From Pseudopyrenochaeta lycopersici (lineage: Eukaryota > Ascomycota > Dothideomycetes > Pleosporales > Pseudopyrenochaetaceae), in NCBI GenBank assembly GCA_003313425.1, contig NHZP01000037.1, positions 310,001 to 374,000 of the forward strand: 64,000 nt of DNA, given 5' to 3'. Both the position numbers and the translations under genes were made by a program. Below, in pieces: positions 55,315 through 64,000 of this stretch (positions are counted from its first letter, which is position 1; every line of letters begins with the position of its first letter). The notes under the pieces are model-generated. The model worked only from the letters and a program-made list of their open reading frames with translations. It was not told the DNA's origin and made no database searches.

Positions 55315-55688
55315 TATGGCGGAAAGCCACGCGATAGAAGTTGATACGATTGCGGATGATAGCACAAGCCTTGAAGAGAAGGTTAAAGAAATAGTATGAT
55401 ACCTTGATGTATAGGTCGGGATACACATTGATCAGTTTGCAGACGAGCGAGGCGCTCACTATTGATCCAGAAGAAACGACTGGGTATGATTTTCTAAAGG
55501 TGGAAACTGGCATTCGCGCGGTTCTTGTCCGAAAGAATGGGCAACATGGGGCCTTCAGGGTCACTGGCGGCGGGAAGACTGTAAACATAGTAACTGGGCC
55601 AAATGAGGAAGGAGCTGTTATCGTCATAATAAAACCTGGTCAGACTGGGATGTGTTTTGGGCAGCCTTCATTTCGGTGCTTTCGATAG
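55315..55688 (+). pseudogene. Unassigned small broken frame
   Basis: MAESHAIEVDTIADDSTSLE opens at 55315 and stops after 27 codons. A second frame from 55404 (LTIDPEETTGYDFLKVETGI, VNIVTGPNEEGAVIVIIKPG) runs to 55688. Acidic starts of this kind occur in several fungal families, but I cannot assign one. Confidence 0.25.
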
Positions 55689-55766
55689 TAAGATGACTTG
55701 CTTCTATGCAGACTAAACTGGAACTTGGTTTTTGCATATAGTAAACATGGTCTACGATATCCCAAC

Positions 55767-56471
55767 TCATGATTGCCTCTTCTTCAAATGGTCAATGAAA
55801 GCAACGCTTGACTCATAAGAGAAGTCGAGTTTGCCTTTGATCCCACATGAAGAACCTAGATCTATATGAACAAATGGATATGGTGTTCCTGCGAAAGGAC
55901 ATGTCATATATAGTTGTGACTGTCCATCCTGAGATTCGTGGAGGAAGGTTAAGAGATCCGTCAAGTTGAAATGCAGGTGGGTGGAATCTATCATTACTTA
56001 GTTTTTGTACATAAGGCACTTGCAGGGTAAGGTCGTACGACTGGCTGGGAATAGTGTTTCTACTACTTTTGTGTAGTGAGGATTCTGAGTGAACTTATGT
56101 TCAACGGCTATACCTTCAAGGAGCTCCTTGGCGTCATTCATAAGCGGAACCCTAGGCCTGTGCTTGTGTTTTTGGCAAAATTCGTCTACTTGGAAGCCCT
56201 CGCAAGAAGTCACACTCGAAGCGAGTATGAAAGGTAGGAATACATGAGGTGCCTTATCGAGGACGACAAGAAATATTCTCTTGGCTCTCTTCCTTTGGTA
56301 CTCTAACCGATGTTCAGATCGAGGTCTGCGCACAGCTCTGCGTATTCGATGTTTGTCTTGTTGACAAAGAATGTCGAGCTTTTCTTTGAGGATTTCTCGA
56401 TAAGTCTGCGGAATTGTTTGTTGTTGCTCCAGAATTTCACAGATCTTATCGAAACGTTGCGGTGACGTCAT
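55767..56471 (-). pseudogene. Orphan protein with one in-frame stop
   Basis: A single frame of 235 codons from the ATG at 56471 to 55767, with one TAA at 56000-55998. Before it: MTSPQRFDKICEILEQQQTI, a basic stretch RRAVRRPRSEHRLEYQRKRA and FLPFILASSVTSCEGFQVDE. After it: STHLHFNLTDLLTFLHESQD and SSCGIKGKLDFSYESSVAFI. Continuity of frame and composition suggests CAA-to-TAA. The alternative is a real 157-residue protein ending at the TAA. Family unknown. Confidence 0.45.
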
Positions 56472-56497
56472 AACGTAAATAAGATGATCGGAAGTCC

Positions 56498-56818
56498 GGG
56501 AACTTAGGTAACTTGGGAACTTAGGTAACTTGGGAACTTCGGTAACTTGGGAACTTCGGTAACTTGGGAACTGAGGAAACTTGGGAACTTAATGACACGT
56601 GGACAGTGTTCAGCTGCACTAGCGCCAACGTGATCCTAACGCAGACACGTGATTGCCAGCGCATGATTAACGGATGCTGCTGCGGCCGTGCCTTAGCCTA
56701 AGTTCCCAAGTTACCAATGTTCCCAAGTTACCAATGTTCCCAAGTTACCAATGTTCCCAAGTTACCAATGTTCCCAAGTTACCAATGTTCCCAAGTTACC
56801 AATGTTCCCAAGTCACCA
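56498..56818. mobile_element. Foldback-type element made of inverted 17-bp arrays
   Basis: Left arm 56498-56590: five and a half copies of GGGAACTTAGGTAACTT and variants. Right arm ~56699-56818: seven copies of TTCCCAAGTTACCAATG, whose complement contains the same GGTAACTTGGGAAC core. The arms are therefore inverted to each other around a ~105-bp unique centre. The architecture recalls foldback transposons with tandem-repeat termini, or a small satellite inversion. No coding capacity. Confidence 0.7.
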
Positions 56819-57621
56819 AGCACATCTACGCATGGCTAGTTCGTTCCCTTGTATTCATTCACTGTTATTTTACCGTAGTTTACCTTTATTTTCTTTACCA
56901 CCCTATACTAGGCACCATCAATAATGTACTATAAAAATCTCCGCATATATTGAAATCATAATTCATTTACTCTGCTAGCTCCTAGTAGGGCCTTCAACCT
57001 GCGCAGACTTGCATGGTCTTAAGTTACGTCACAAGAAAGATTACTAGTAGATGGGGCTAGTACAGGGATAGCTCATGCATTTCAGAATACTCGCCGCCTC
57101 AGTTGGCGCAGCGAGCCGTTCAGCCTGCAAGCCGCTTCACACCTGCAGGCATCTCCGCGATAACAAGACTGCCGCCGTTTCTGCAACCTCATTCGGTAGG
57201 AGGAATCGAAATGAACGGGGATGAGCTGCATCGAGCGTGGGATGGGGCGTGGAAGTCGAGAGTATAAAGTATCGCACACTGTTTCCATCAAGTATGTCCG
57301 TCCAGGTTACCCAATTACATATCCATCGGACATTCGTTGGGCAAGGGCAGAGCCTGCTTACCATAATTGGCCCGAGTCCACTCCTCTATCCACGTCCAGT
57401 AGTGATAGCCTCTGCAAGCGTTCAAGGATAGCCAGTGAACTTTCATGGGAACAGCCCACCGTCTTCGACACCTTAACATCGTCGACTCATTCGACCCGAA
57501 TTCCATCTCTGCTCTGCGATTGCAAGGTATGTTGAACTATTCCCTCTAATAACATTCGCAAAGTGTCCAGTCAACCGTTCCGACTCGTTCCTTCACTAAT
57601 GCTTTCAAGTCCCCACACACT
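56819..57621. other. Gene-poor stretch
   Basis: Short frames near 57221-57535 show no domain. Confidence 0.35.
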
Positions 57622-58213
57622 ATGTCCAGCTCCCACCAACCAACCGCCTCGACTCCATCCAGCTCTTCAGGGAGAACAAATGCGCAGCCTACAACTGTCA
57701 ATGGTCACGGTCGGTCGAATGAAACAAGCAACCCCGGTGGAGCAGTCAGATTGGGTGATCATCTTCCAGAGGCCACTGTATCACGTGAAGACGAAGAAAA
57801 GTGGAACGCCAGCTCTGGTACCTCCACCTCGGGCTCTCGGTCGGCGTGAGTTCGCGAGGGCACAACTAAGCCAAATTGGTGCTTTATATTGAGGTTGGTT
57901 CAGCGTTAGCGCCACGTGAACCTTGGCATCGATCATCTGGCTCTATCAAATCTGGGCCAGAGGAAATGCATATTGTCTTACCGTGGACGAGTCCCGAAAG
58001 GAAGAATGGAAATAAATGGAAGCTTGGAAAGAAGGTGACAACGAATGCGAGAAGATCAAGTTAGAATTAGGCTTGTATGTAATCTTGCCAGATGTCTACT
58101 ACGCTATGCCGGACGACGTCTCATTCTACCCTAATATCTACGTTGACTTGAGGGCCCCCTCCCCACACTTCCTCCCAGTCCCGAATGTACGTCTGGTCAA
58201 CGTTTTCAAATGA
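57622..58213 (+). pseudogene. Decayed gene of unknown function
   Basis: MSSSHQPTASTPSSSSGRTN ... VSREDEEKWN opens at 57622 and a possible donor GTGAGT follows at 57847. Further on, TVDESRKEEWK, a TAA, then MEAWKEGDNECEKIKLELGL continue in one frame. The charged helical part straddling the stop looks like former coding sequence. No family is recognised. Confidence 0.3.
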
Positions 58214-58300
58214 CTCGGTTAGTAGTAGATAGCTGTGGTGGTCTGCACCGGCTCGGTCGGACGATGTAGACTGCCAGTTATGTAATGCTGTCATTGTTGT

Positions 58301-58535
58301 TATGAGTACTCAAATGCGTGGCACATGTGATGCAATTCTCAATAGACTTGCAATTATCTCTATTTTGAGTTATCTCTCTTTCTTCTACAGAGCGCAACCT
58401 GCTCCTTTATATCTACGGCCTCAATTTCAGCTCTTCGGTCCGGCCGACGGTCAATCCGATATTCTCGGTCTCACCGAAAGTCTAAAATTTCGGTCTCTTC
58501 GATCAGATATCACCGTACTTTCTAGACCTGTCAAC
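58301..58535 (+). repeat. Dispersed LTR-like or MITE-like repeat, copy 2
   Basis: Starts TATGAGTACTC, ends TTTCTAGACCTGTCAAC. Inverted, diverged copy of 22496-22718. No matching 5-bp duplication is seen here. Confidence 0.6.
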
Positions 58536-59377
58536 AGTCATCATGTCAACTACTTTAGCTCACGGAGCCCTCTCTCTGCAATGTTATATAAGAGCCTAGA
58601 GGACTTACTGTCCACCGCTTCTTCGCCGAGATTACGTTTTGGGCCACCAAATAAAATCTTATTTTCCGGAGTAAAGGGGCCGGAATTATCCGCATCTTGG
58701 GTGGCGAGAGTGGCAGACTAGATCTGGTCCATCCTCCCCTTCCCTTGTTGAGGTTGTTGTTATATCAGCGCTGATGATCTCACCTAATTCTCGGCTTCCC
58801 GAGGTATGTCCGGCTGGACTACTATTTAATCTTTGTCTCTTCTGAGCGTGCCCAGATATGTCGCCTCGTCCCCGAAGGACGTACAGCACGTCAGGAAGCT
58901 GATCCAGATCGGGAACACACTGAGGTGTGAACCGTTCTGTGGCCGGTTCGAGTATGGATGAAAGGTGTAAAGAGGAACAATTGGAGTGCACGGGTTGTAC
59001 GTTGACTTGTACTCGCACATCGCGCGCTTGGAGGTTTCTCAAGCCGGAAGGAAGGGGGCGAGAGCATCGACGGACCAATGAAGCGATGGAAGCCAGACAT
59101 TGAGGTGGTGCGAGCCACGATCCAGTTCGCGATGGAGACAAGACACCTACCAGCCTCCGCCGGCGCGCTGCCGATTAAGAGGCGCACGACGCCGGAATTG
59201 CCCTGCGGATGGGGGACCTTAGAATACAACCTGGCTCACTATTAACTTCTAATCACATACAGCATACGGTAGCGTATCACTTTTTCTTTCTTTCCTATGT
59301 TGAGCATGGTGTTAGATATGCGATCAGCAGGTCTCATAGTTGGCTTCTGAACTGGAGCAGGTGCGTTGATAACAGAA
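58536..59377. other. Gene-poor stretch before the Gypsy element
   Basis: A minus frame at 59141-58686 has no recognisable domain. This is the insertion flank of the retrotransposon. Confidence 0.35.
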
Positions 59378-59434
59378 TGTACATAGCCGGCGCATCGTAA
59401 CGGCCCATACCCATAGGGTGCATGGCCATAATAG

Positions 59435-59497
<63 letters not shown>

Positions 59498-59770
59498 GCG
59501 CGCGCGAGAGAAGGAGGCGCCGCAACCAGCAGGCCTCCTGAATCCGCTGCTGCAGCTGCCAGGCGCCGCATCAAGTAAGGATACAGCATCAAGCAGGTGT
59601 GAGCGGTCTCTAGTAACTGGATTCCAGCTATCTAGTCCAGATGCTATCTACAACCAAGATAGGAAGAAAAGAGGAGAATTGGGTGCCACGCGAGGTACAA
59701 AGTTTTCCGTGCACGAGCCGTATATCCGTGCACGACGGCGCAGCCTCGAGCACTGGCCTAGCCCGTTACA
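59378..59770 (-). repeat. Probable 3' LTR of the Gypsy element
   Basis: On the minus strand TGTAACGGGCTAGGCC begins the base after the pol stop codon, preceded by a purine-rich tract (AAAGGGAGGAGGGGGG). TGTACA at 59383-59378 gives a TG...CA unit of 393 bp. The inner end is well supported by position; the outer end is a guess, because the 5' LTR lies outside the window. Confidence 0.5.
59436..59493. repeat. AC/GT dinucleotide microsatellite
   Basis: About 29 AC units inside the probable LTR, followed by GCACGCGCGCGCG. Poly-His/Thr and poly-Val/Cys frames here are artefacts. Confidence 0.97.
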
Positions 59771-62700
59771 TTACCCCCCTCCTCCCTTTCTGCGCGTCTT
59801 CGTCCATAGCTTCCATGCCTCAGTCTTACGCACATTCTCAACTGGCTCCCAGGTTGGGTCCGCATAGTCAACCCACTTCACACGTGCTTCTTTAAAGTGT
59901 CTTCGGCCCCGCCTTGTAGCCCTTTCGTCTAATATTCGCTCAACTAGCCAGGCTTCCTCTCCGTCAATAAGTAAGGGCCCTGGTTGGCTGTCCCCAGTCT
60001 TCTGGGATGGGAGGGGATCGTTTGGTGCAGGCCGTAGTACATCAACGTGGAAAACGGGATGTATCCTACCAGGAACGTCAAGCTTATATGCGTGGGAGCT
60101 AACTTGTCGTACAACTCGGTACTTGCCATGCAACCAGTCTAGCTTCTTCGAGGGTCTTGATGTTTTTACATTCCTCAGGTTAAGGAATACCCAGTCTCCC
60201 TCCTTGTACTGCGGTGCTGCTGTTCGGGTTCTGTTAGCTTGGTGTTGTTGTTTCTCCTGTGCCATAGCTATTGCAGCTTGGGCCCATTCTGTTGCGTCTT
60301 GAAGTCTTTTAAGGAAATCTTCTGCTAGTACTTCGCCATCCTTCTTTGTTCGGTCCTGGATTGTGCGCTCTTCAACAAGCTGTATTGGCTCGTTATGGTA
60401 TCCGTGCATAAAGAAAAAAGGGCTTAGTCCTGTAGATGATGCCTCTCGGTTGTTGATCGCTCCCATAATAATAGGCAGGAGTGTTGACCAGTTCTCCTGC
60501 GTGTAGGTTGCCCAAATGCGAATCATCTTCTCAATCTCTTGGTTCATCCGTTCAGTAGCACCATCAGTTTGTGGGTGATAAGCAGTTGATAGTCGTTGCT
60601 CGATATTTAAGAGTCTGCAAAAATATCTCCATAGATCGCTGACAAATTGAGGGCCTCTATCGCTCGTGATTGCAGTAGGGATGCCATGAATTGGGTAGTG
60701 GCGTTCAAAGAGCCTTTGTGCGACTGCTTCAGCGGAGAGATCGTGCATACTCTCTAGTTCTACTCCTTTTGTAAGCCGATCTGTCAGAACCATGCAGCTT
60801 GGAGCATTGTCTCGCCCTGATAGCGGCAAGTCCGTGATAAAGTCGATGGAGATTTCCCCCCAGATACGTTCAGGTATTGGCATTGGCTTGAGGAGGCCCT
60901 TCTTCGTCTCCCTCCATATAGTGTTTCTCCCGCACACTTCGCAGTTTCGAACAAATTGTCGCACGTCACTCGCAGCACCCGACCAAAAGAACTGCCTTGA
61001 TAGGATTGCGTAGGTGAGATCTCTCCCAGGGTGTCCAGTAATATGCGAGTCGTGGATATTTTGAATGATCTGGGTGCGTAGTGGTTCGCAATTTGGAATC
61101 CAGATCCTTCCTCGAAATCGTAGCAAGCCTCTCTCGTCCACGGAGCATTCCGCCATGCTTACGGATTTCTCTTTCTGCAGATCTACTGGAAGGTTTCTCT
61201 CTTTGCGTATTACCAGGGTAGTGAGCTCTCGGTAGAGTTTGTCCTGCTGTCGACTCTTATGCCATAGTTCTTGCATTTGGTCATCTTCGAACAGTCGTAC
61301 ACTCTTCGCAAAATCGATATTGGTTAGTGATGAGGCGAGAGATAGGACTTGAGTGTTCCTGAGGTGCTTATTCTGAAAGAGCCGTTTGAACCGAGATCGG
61401 AGGCGTTCGTCGTCATAGTTGGCGGGCAGGTCCTGTTCTCGTCGTGACAATGCGTCAGGCTTTCCCATCATCTTCCCGGGCTTCCATTCGAGGGTGAAGT
61501 TGAACCTTGAGAGGAATTCTGACCAGCGCACTTGTCTCTCTGATAGTTGTCTCTCAGTGTAAAAGTATTTCAGGTTCTTGTGATCAGTTAAGATAGTGAA
61601 GTGCTTAACCATGTGCAACTCTGGCTCCCAGGCTTCCAAACAACGGACGATAGCAAGGAGCTCCTTATCGTGGATTGGGTAATTAGCTTCTGTCGCTGAG
61701 TGCTTCTTAGAATAATAAGCAACAGGTTGCCAATTGCTGTTCTTGTCCTTCTGTAAGAGTAAGCCACCAGTAGCGTGTCCAGACGAATCTGCTTCCAACA
61801 AGGTCTCCTTTTCTGGATCAAAATGAGCCAATATTGGTGCTGTGATAAGGAGCTCTTTGATCTTCTCAAATGCTTCTTGACACGCTTCGTCCCATCGGAA
61901 GGGGACGTCCTTTCTTGTTAGATTAGTGAGGGGTTCAGCGATATCGGAGAACTCTGGTATAAAAACTCGGTAAAAGTTGGCGAATCCAATAAACCCTCGT
62001 ACGGCCTTCACGGACGATGGCGTGGCCCAATCACGTATGGCGGCAATCTTGTCGGGGTCAACTCGTATTCCGACTTCTGCCTCAATAATGTATCCAAGGT
62101 ATTTGACTCTCTTAGTTTCGAACTCACACTTGTCAATATCAATCTGGAGTCCGGCGTCCATCAGACGTTGAAGGACTCTTCCAACCTTCTGCCGGTGGTC
62201 TTGGAGGGACCCTGAGGAGTAAATCAGGATGTCGTCGATGTATGCAGATACAAAGTCGTCCAAGTAATCCTGCAGAACACTATTTATATACCGCTGAAAG
62301 GCAGCGGGTGCTCCTGTTAATCCAAAAGGAACTACGCGCCATTCGAACAATCCGTATCTCGTCCGGAAGGCTGTTTTCCATTCTTCTCCTTTCGCTAGTC
62401 GTATCTTGTGGAATGCTGCAATGACGTCAAGCTTCGTGAACCATCGCGCCTTCGCTACGTTTCTCAATGTTTCAGTGAACAACGGGAGTGGGTAGCGGTC
62501 CTTCTTAGTGATGTTGTTCAGGCCACGATAGTCTACGCAGAATCGGACTCCTCCTCCGGGCTTTTTGACCATTAACACTGGCGCGGCAGCCGGCGAGTTG
62601 CTGGCTCGAATGAACTCTTTATCTAACAGCTCAGTGAGAGTCTTCCTTAATACGAGCAGTTCTTCTCGGCCCATGCCGTAGAGAGGTCCCCAAGGAATCG

Positions 62701-63457
62701 TTTTTTCAGATCCGTTCTGGTCTTTCTCAATCTCAATGTGCAGATCGACACCCTCCCTGTGAGGTGGTAGCTTCTCCGCTAGGTGCTGATCAAAAGCCTT
62801 CAACCACTTCTGGTAATGAGGTGGCAGTTTGACCTTAGGGTCCGATCGTTTGCGTGGCTTCAGAGCTTTCTCGATATCTGCGATCGAGACAGCGTATACT
62901 CCTGTATCAAGATTGATACCTTCCTGTCGGTTCTTCCTACGATTTCTTCTTACTTCAGCCAGAAACGCACTAGCTATAAGTTGTGCGGCCTTGAACTGGG
63001 GCGGCCTGCGCAACGTCTTCTTGCGGTTCCAAACGCGGATGCCAGACACGCCGATGTCCAAGCAGCCCCGTCTTGTAGAGATAGTGACATCAGCATCTTC
63101 TAGCCATGGGTTTCCGAGGATTAGGTCGTACGTGAGGCCAGGGACTACGTAAAAGAAGATGCGCTCCTGCTGGTGTCCATCTATATCGATTGAGGCGTAG
63201 GTGATAGTGTTCAGGATTGTCGTTGATTCTGCGTTCTTCCCTGCGGCTCCTTCTAACCGGCGCGGTGCTATCTTCAACGATGGCAATCTCAGAGATTGAA
63301 AGAGTCGTTCACTTATAGCGGAGTAGCAAAGGCAGCCTGAGTCTACGAGACCGGTAACGAAGTCAGTTCCATTAAGTCTAACGTCCACTAAAAAGGGGTC
63401 ACCGTCCATCTTTGCTCTTCCTTCCTCTTTCCATTCTCTCTGAGCTGCCACGTAGTC
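59771..63457 (-). CDS. Ty3/Gypsy chromovirus pol polyprotein
   Basis: An uninterrupted frame of 1228 codons directly after the gag TAG. In order: aspartic protease (LVDSGCLCYSAIS, DSG near residue 37), reverse transcriptase (FCVDYRGLNNITKKDRYPLP; catalytic YIDD near 402), RNase H (LLEADSSGHATGGLL near 551, TILTDHKNLKYF), integrase zinc domain HITGHPGRDLTYAILSRQFF ... CEVCGRN near 807-845, and integrase core D near 890, D in TSDRGPQFV near 930, E in GATERMNQE near 967. A C-terminal chromodomain (WLVERILDER ... VKWVDYADPTWEPVENV) marks a chromovirus that would target chromatin. All catalytic residues are present and no stop is seen, so the element could be active or very young. No ATG follows the gag stop for some distance, so pol needs read-through or fusion with gag. 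Confidence 0.93.
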   Translation of the reverse strand, partial: DYVAAQREWKEEGRAKMDGDPFLVDVRLNGTDFVTGLVDSGCLCYSAISERLFQSLRLPSLKIAPRRLEGAAGKNAESTTILNTITYASIDIDGHQQERIFFYVVPGLTYDLILGNPWLEDADVTISTRRGCLDIGVSGIRVWNRKKTLRRPPQFKAAQLIASAFLAEVRRNRRKNRQEGINLDTGVYAVSIADIEKALKPRKRSDPKVKLPPHYQKWLKAFDQHLAEKLPPHREGVDLHIEIEKDQNGSEKTIPWGPLYGMGREELLVLRKTLTELLDKEFIRASNSPAAAPVLMVKKPGGGVRFCVDYRGLNNITKKDRYPLPLFTETLRNVAKARWFTKLDVIAAFHKIRLAKGEEWKTAFRTRYGLFEWRVVPFGLTGAPAAFQRYINSVLQDYLDDFVSAYIDDILIYSSGSLQDHRQKVGRVLQRLMDAGLQIDIDKCEFETKRVKYLGYIIEAEVGIRVDPDKIAAIRDWATPSSVKAVRGFIGFANFYRVFIPEFSDIAEPLTNLTRKDVPFRWDEACQEAFEKIKELLITAPILAHFDPEKETLLEADSSGHATGGLLLQKDKNSNWQPVAYYSKKHSATEANYPIHDKELLAIVRCLEAWEPELHMVKHFTILTDHKNLKYFYTERQLSERQVRWSEFLSRFNFTLEWKPGKMMGKPDALSRREQDLPANYDDERLRSRFKRLFQNKHLRNTQVLSLASSLTNIDFAKSVRLFEDDQMQELWHKSRQQDKLYRELTTLVIRKERNLPVDLQKEKSVSMAECSVDERGLLRFRGRIWIPNCEPLRTQIIQNIHDSHITGHPGRDLTYAILSRQFFWSGAASDVRQFVRNCEVCGRNTIWRETKKGLLKPMPIPERIWGEISIDFITDLPLSGRDNAPSCMVLTDRLTKGVELESMHDLSAEAVAQRLFERHYPIHGIPTAITSDRGPQFVSDLWRYFCRLLNIEQRLSTAYHPQTDGATERMNQEIEKMIRIWATYTQENWSTLLPIIMGAINNREASSTGLSPFFFMHGYHNEPIQLVEERTIQDRTKKDGEVLAEDFLKRLQDATEWAQAAIAMAQEKQQHQANRTRTAAPQYKEGDWVFLNLRNVKTSRPSKKLDWLHGKYRVVRQVSSHAYKLDVPGRIHPVFHVDVLRPAPNDPLPSQKTGDSQPGPLLIDGEEAWLVERILDERATRRGRRHFKEARVKWVDYADPTWEPVENVRKTEAWKLWTKTRRKGGGG

Positions 63458-64000
63458 CTATTGCTCTTTGTCAGCTTCGTCTAGCTCGTCTTCAATAGCA
63501 GCGCTTGTAACCGCGGCGCTTAACGCGGCTTTGACGCTGGTGTACATTGGTCGGATAGCGGCTGCTAGCGGGCATGTTACTATTCGGCACCGGCTGCGGC
63601 CGCATCGAAGGCAACGCCCTTCACGGCGTCGAGCGTCAATCTCTTCCTGGCCAACCCACTTTGCTCGTTTCCCAAGTAGCTCTTGGTCTTCCGGACGCTT
63701 TGAAGGGTATCCGTTTACGTTGCCTTTGTCGCGGAGGCGGACAGTGTTCACTTGGGTTGGAGTAGGTGGTGTTGGTTCCCATTCCATCATGTCTTCGCGG
63801 TTGAATTGCATGGCGGCCTTGCTACTAGTAGTTGTTGGCAACGTAGGTACTTGGGCGTCTCTGATAACGCTTCTCTTCTTCGTCCACTGGCCATATAGCT
63901 CCATGTCGTTACTTAGGTTTGCGCACTTTTGGACAAATCCCATATATGTATGGTTGTCGCCTCCTGATGTACCTACTAGCTTGTCTCTCATCTTGTTGTT
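63458..64000 (-). CDS. Gypsy gag, C-terminal part (cut by window end)
   Basis: An open frame entering from the right edge and ending in TAG at 63460-63458. It covers the C-terminal capsid/nucleocapsid region (VQKCANLSNDMELYGQWTKK). One zinc knuckle reads CLRCGRSRCRIVTC, which keeps the Cx2Cx4[H]x4C spacing but has Cys where the usual CCHC knuckle has His. The tail is acidic (IEDELDEADKEQ). It is in the same frame as pol; the first visible Met (63991) is probably internal. Confidence 0.8.
   Translation of the reverse strand, partial: NNKMRDKLVGTSGGDNHTYMGFVQKCANLSNDMELYGQWTKKRSVIRDAQVPTLPTTTSSKAAMQFNREDMMEWEPTPPTPTQVNTVRLRDKGNVNGYPSKRPEDQELLGKRAKWVGQEEIDARRREGRCLRCGRSRCRIVTCPLAAAIRPMYTSVKAALSAAVTSAAIEDELDEADKEQ

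Noticed and set aside
59242..59592. Poly-Val/Cys and poly-His/Thr proteins
   Set aside because: Produced by the AC microsatellite; unrelated sequence on both sides.
62783..63152. Plus-strand frames across the Gypsy pol
   Set aside because: Antisense shadows of a domain-rich 1228-codon frame on the minus strand.
1..64000. tRNA or rRNA genes
   Set aside because: I found no convincing tRNA cloverleaf with A and B boxes nor rRNA-like conserved sequence by eye; a covariance-model scan was not possible.

Overview
The window looks like a repeat-rich accessory region of a filamentous ascomycete, probably a Dothideomycete-like mould. Host-type genes have short (about 45-140 bp) GT-AG introns with CTAAC-like branch sites. 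Gene families are typical of such fungi: a HET-NACHT-WD40 receptor, a P450, a Pth11-like rhodopsin-domain protein and a bZIP factor. Fungal transposon classes are abundant: Mutator-like, Crypton, hAT, Tad-type LINE, Ty3/Gypsy and MITEs. The exact species cannot be read from the sequence.

Layout. 0-6.8 kb is a composite of two Mutator-like elements: an intact transposase gene (853 aa) sits inside an inverted repeat of at least 889 bp, and the right arm is the end of a second, decayed MULE that has its own 9-bp target duplication. 7.0-9.3 kb is a Crypton tyrosine-recombinase gene broken by three in-frame stops. 9.6-13.9 kb is an intact 1396-aa HET-NACHT-WD40 NLR of the Podospora het-e/het-d type, with ten almost identical WD repeats. 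14.8-22.3 kb holds a decayed coiled-coil gene, a complete six-exon P450, a TA-flanked MITE and a membrane-anchor-free HMG-CoA reductase paralogue. 22.3-29.6 kb carries a short bZIP gene, a frameshifted Pth11-like receptor and an inverted pair of BIR-like zinc-binding genes, each with a different frameshift.

30.5-43.5 kb is the most gene-like part. It contains a Rho-family GTPase lacking the residues needed for GTP hydrolysis, a two-exon orphan, a metallophosphoesterase fragment, a five-exon 954-aa orphan with a 63-bp near-perfect palindrome just upstream, a GNAT acetyltransferase, a hAT scrap and two multi-exon orphans. 43.5-52 kb is mostly debris: an NB-ARC scrap, a LINE RNase H end, a membrane protein, a DNA-ligase-like N-terminus, a C2H2 gene with one stop, and a second NACHT gene cut short by a small repeat. 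52-59.4 kb is mostly non-coding, with tandem arrays and a foldback element built of 17-bp iterons. 59.4-64 kb is the 3' part of a well-preserved Ty3/Gypsy chromovirus whose gag and pol lie in one frame separated by a single TAG.

The genes do not form one pathway. The common theme is non-self recognition (NLRs in several states of decay) embedded in transposons. Several broken genes carry stops that a single C-to-T change would explain, which is compatible with RIP-like mutation, yet the 889-bp inverted repeat shows no difference where I compared its arms. Reconstructed exon structures are my own hand splicing from GT-AG sites and reading-frame continuity.
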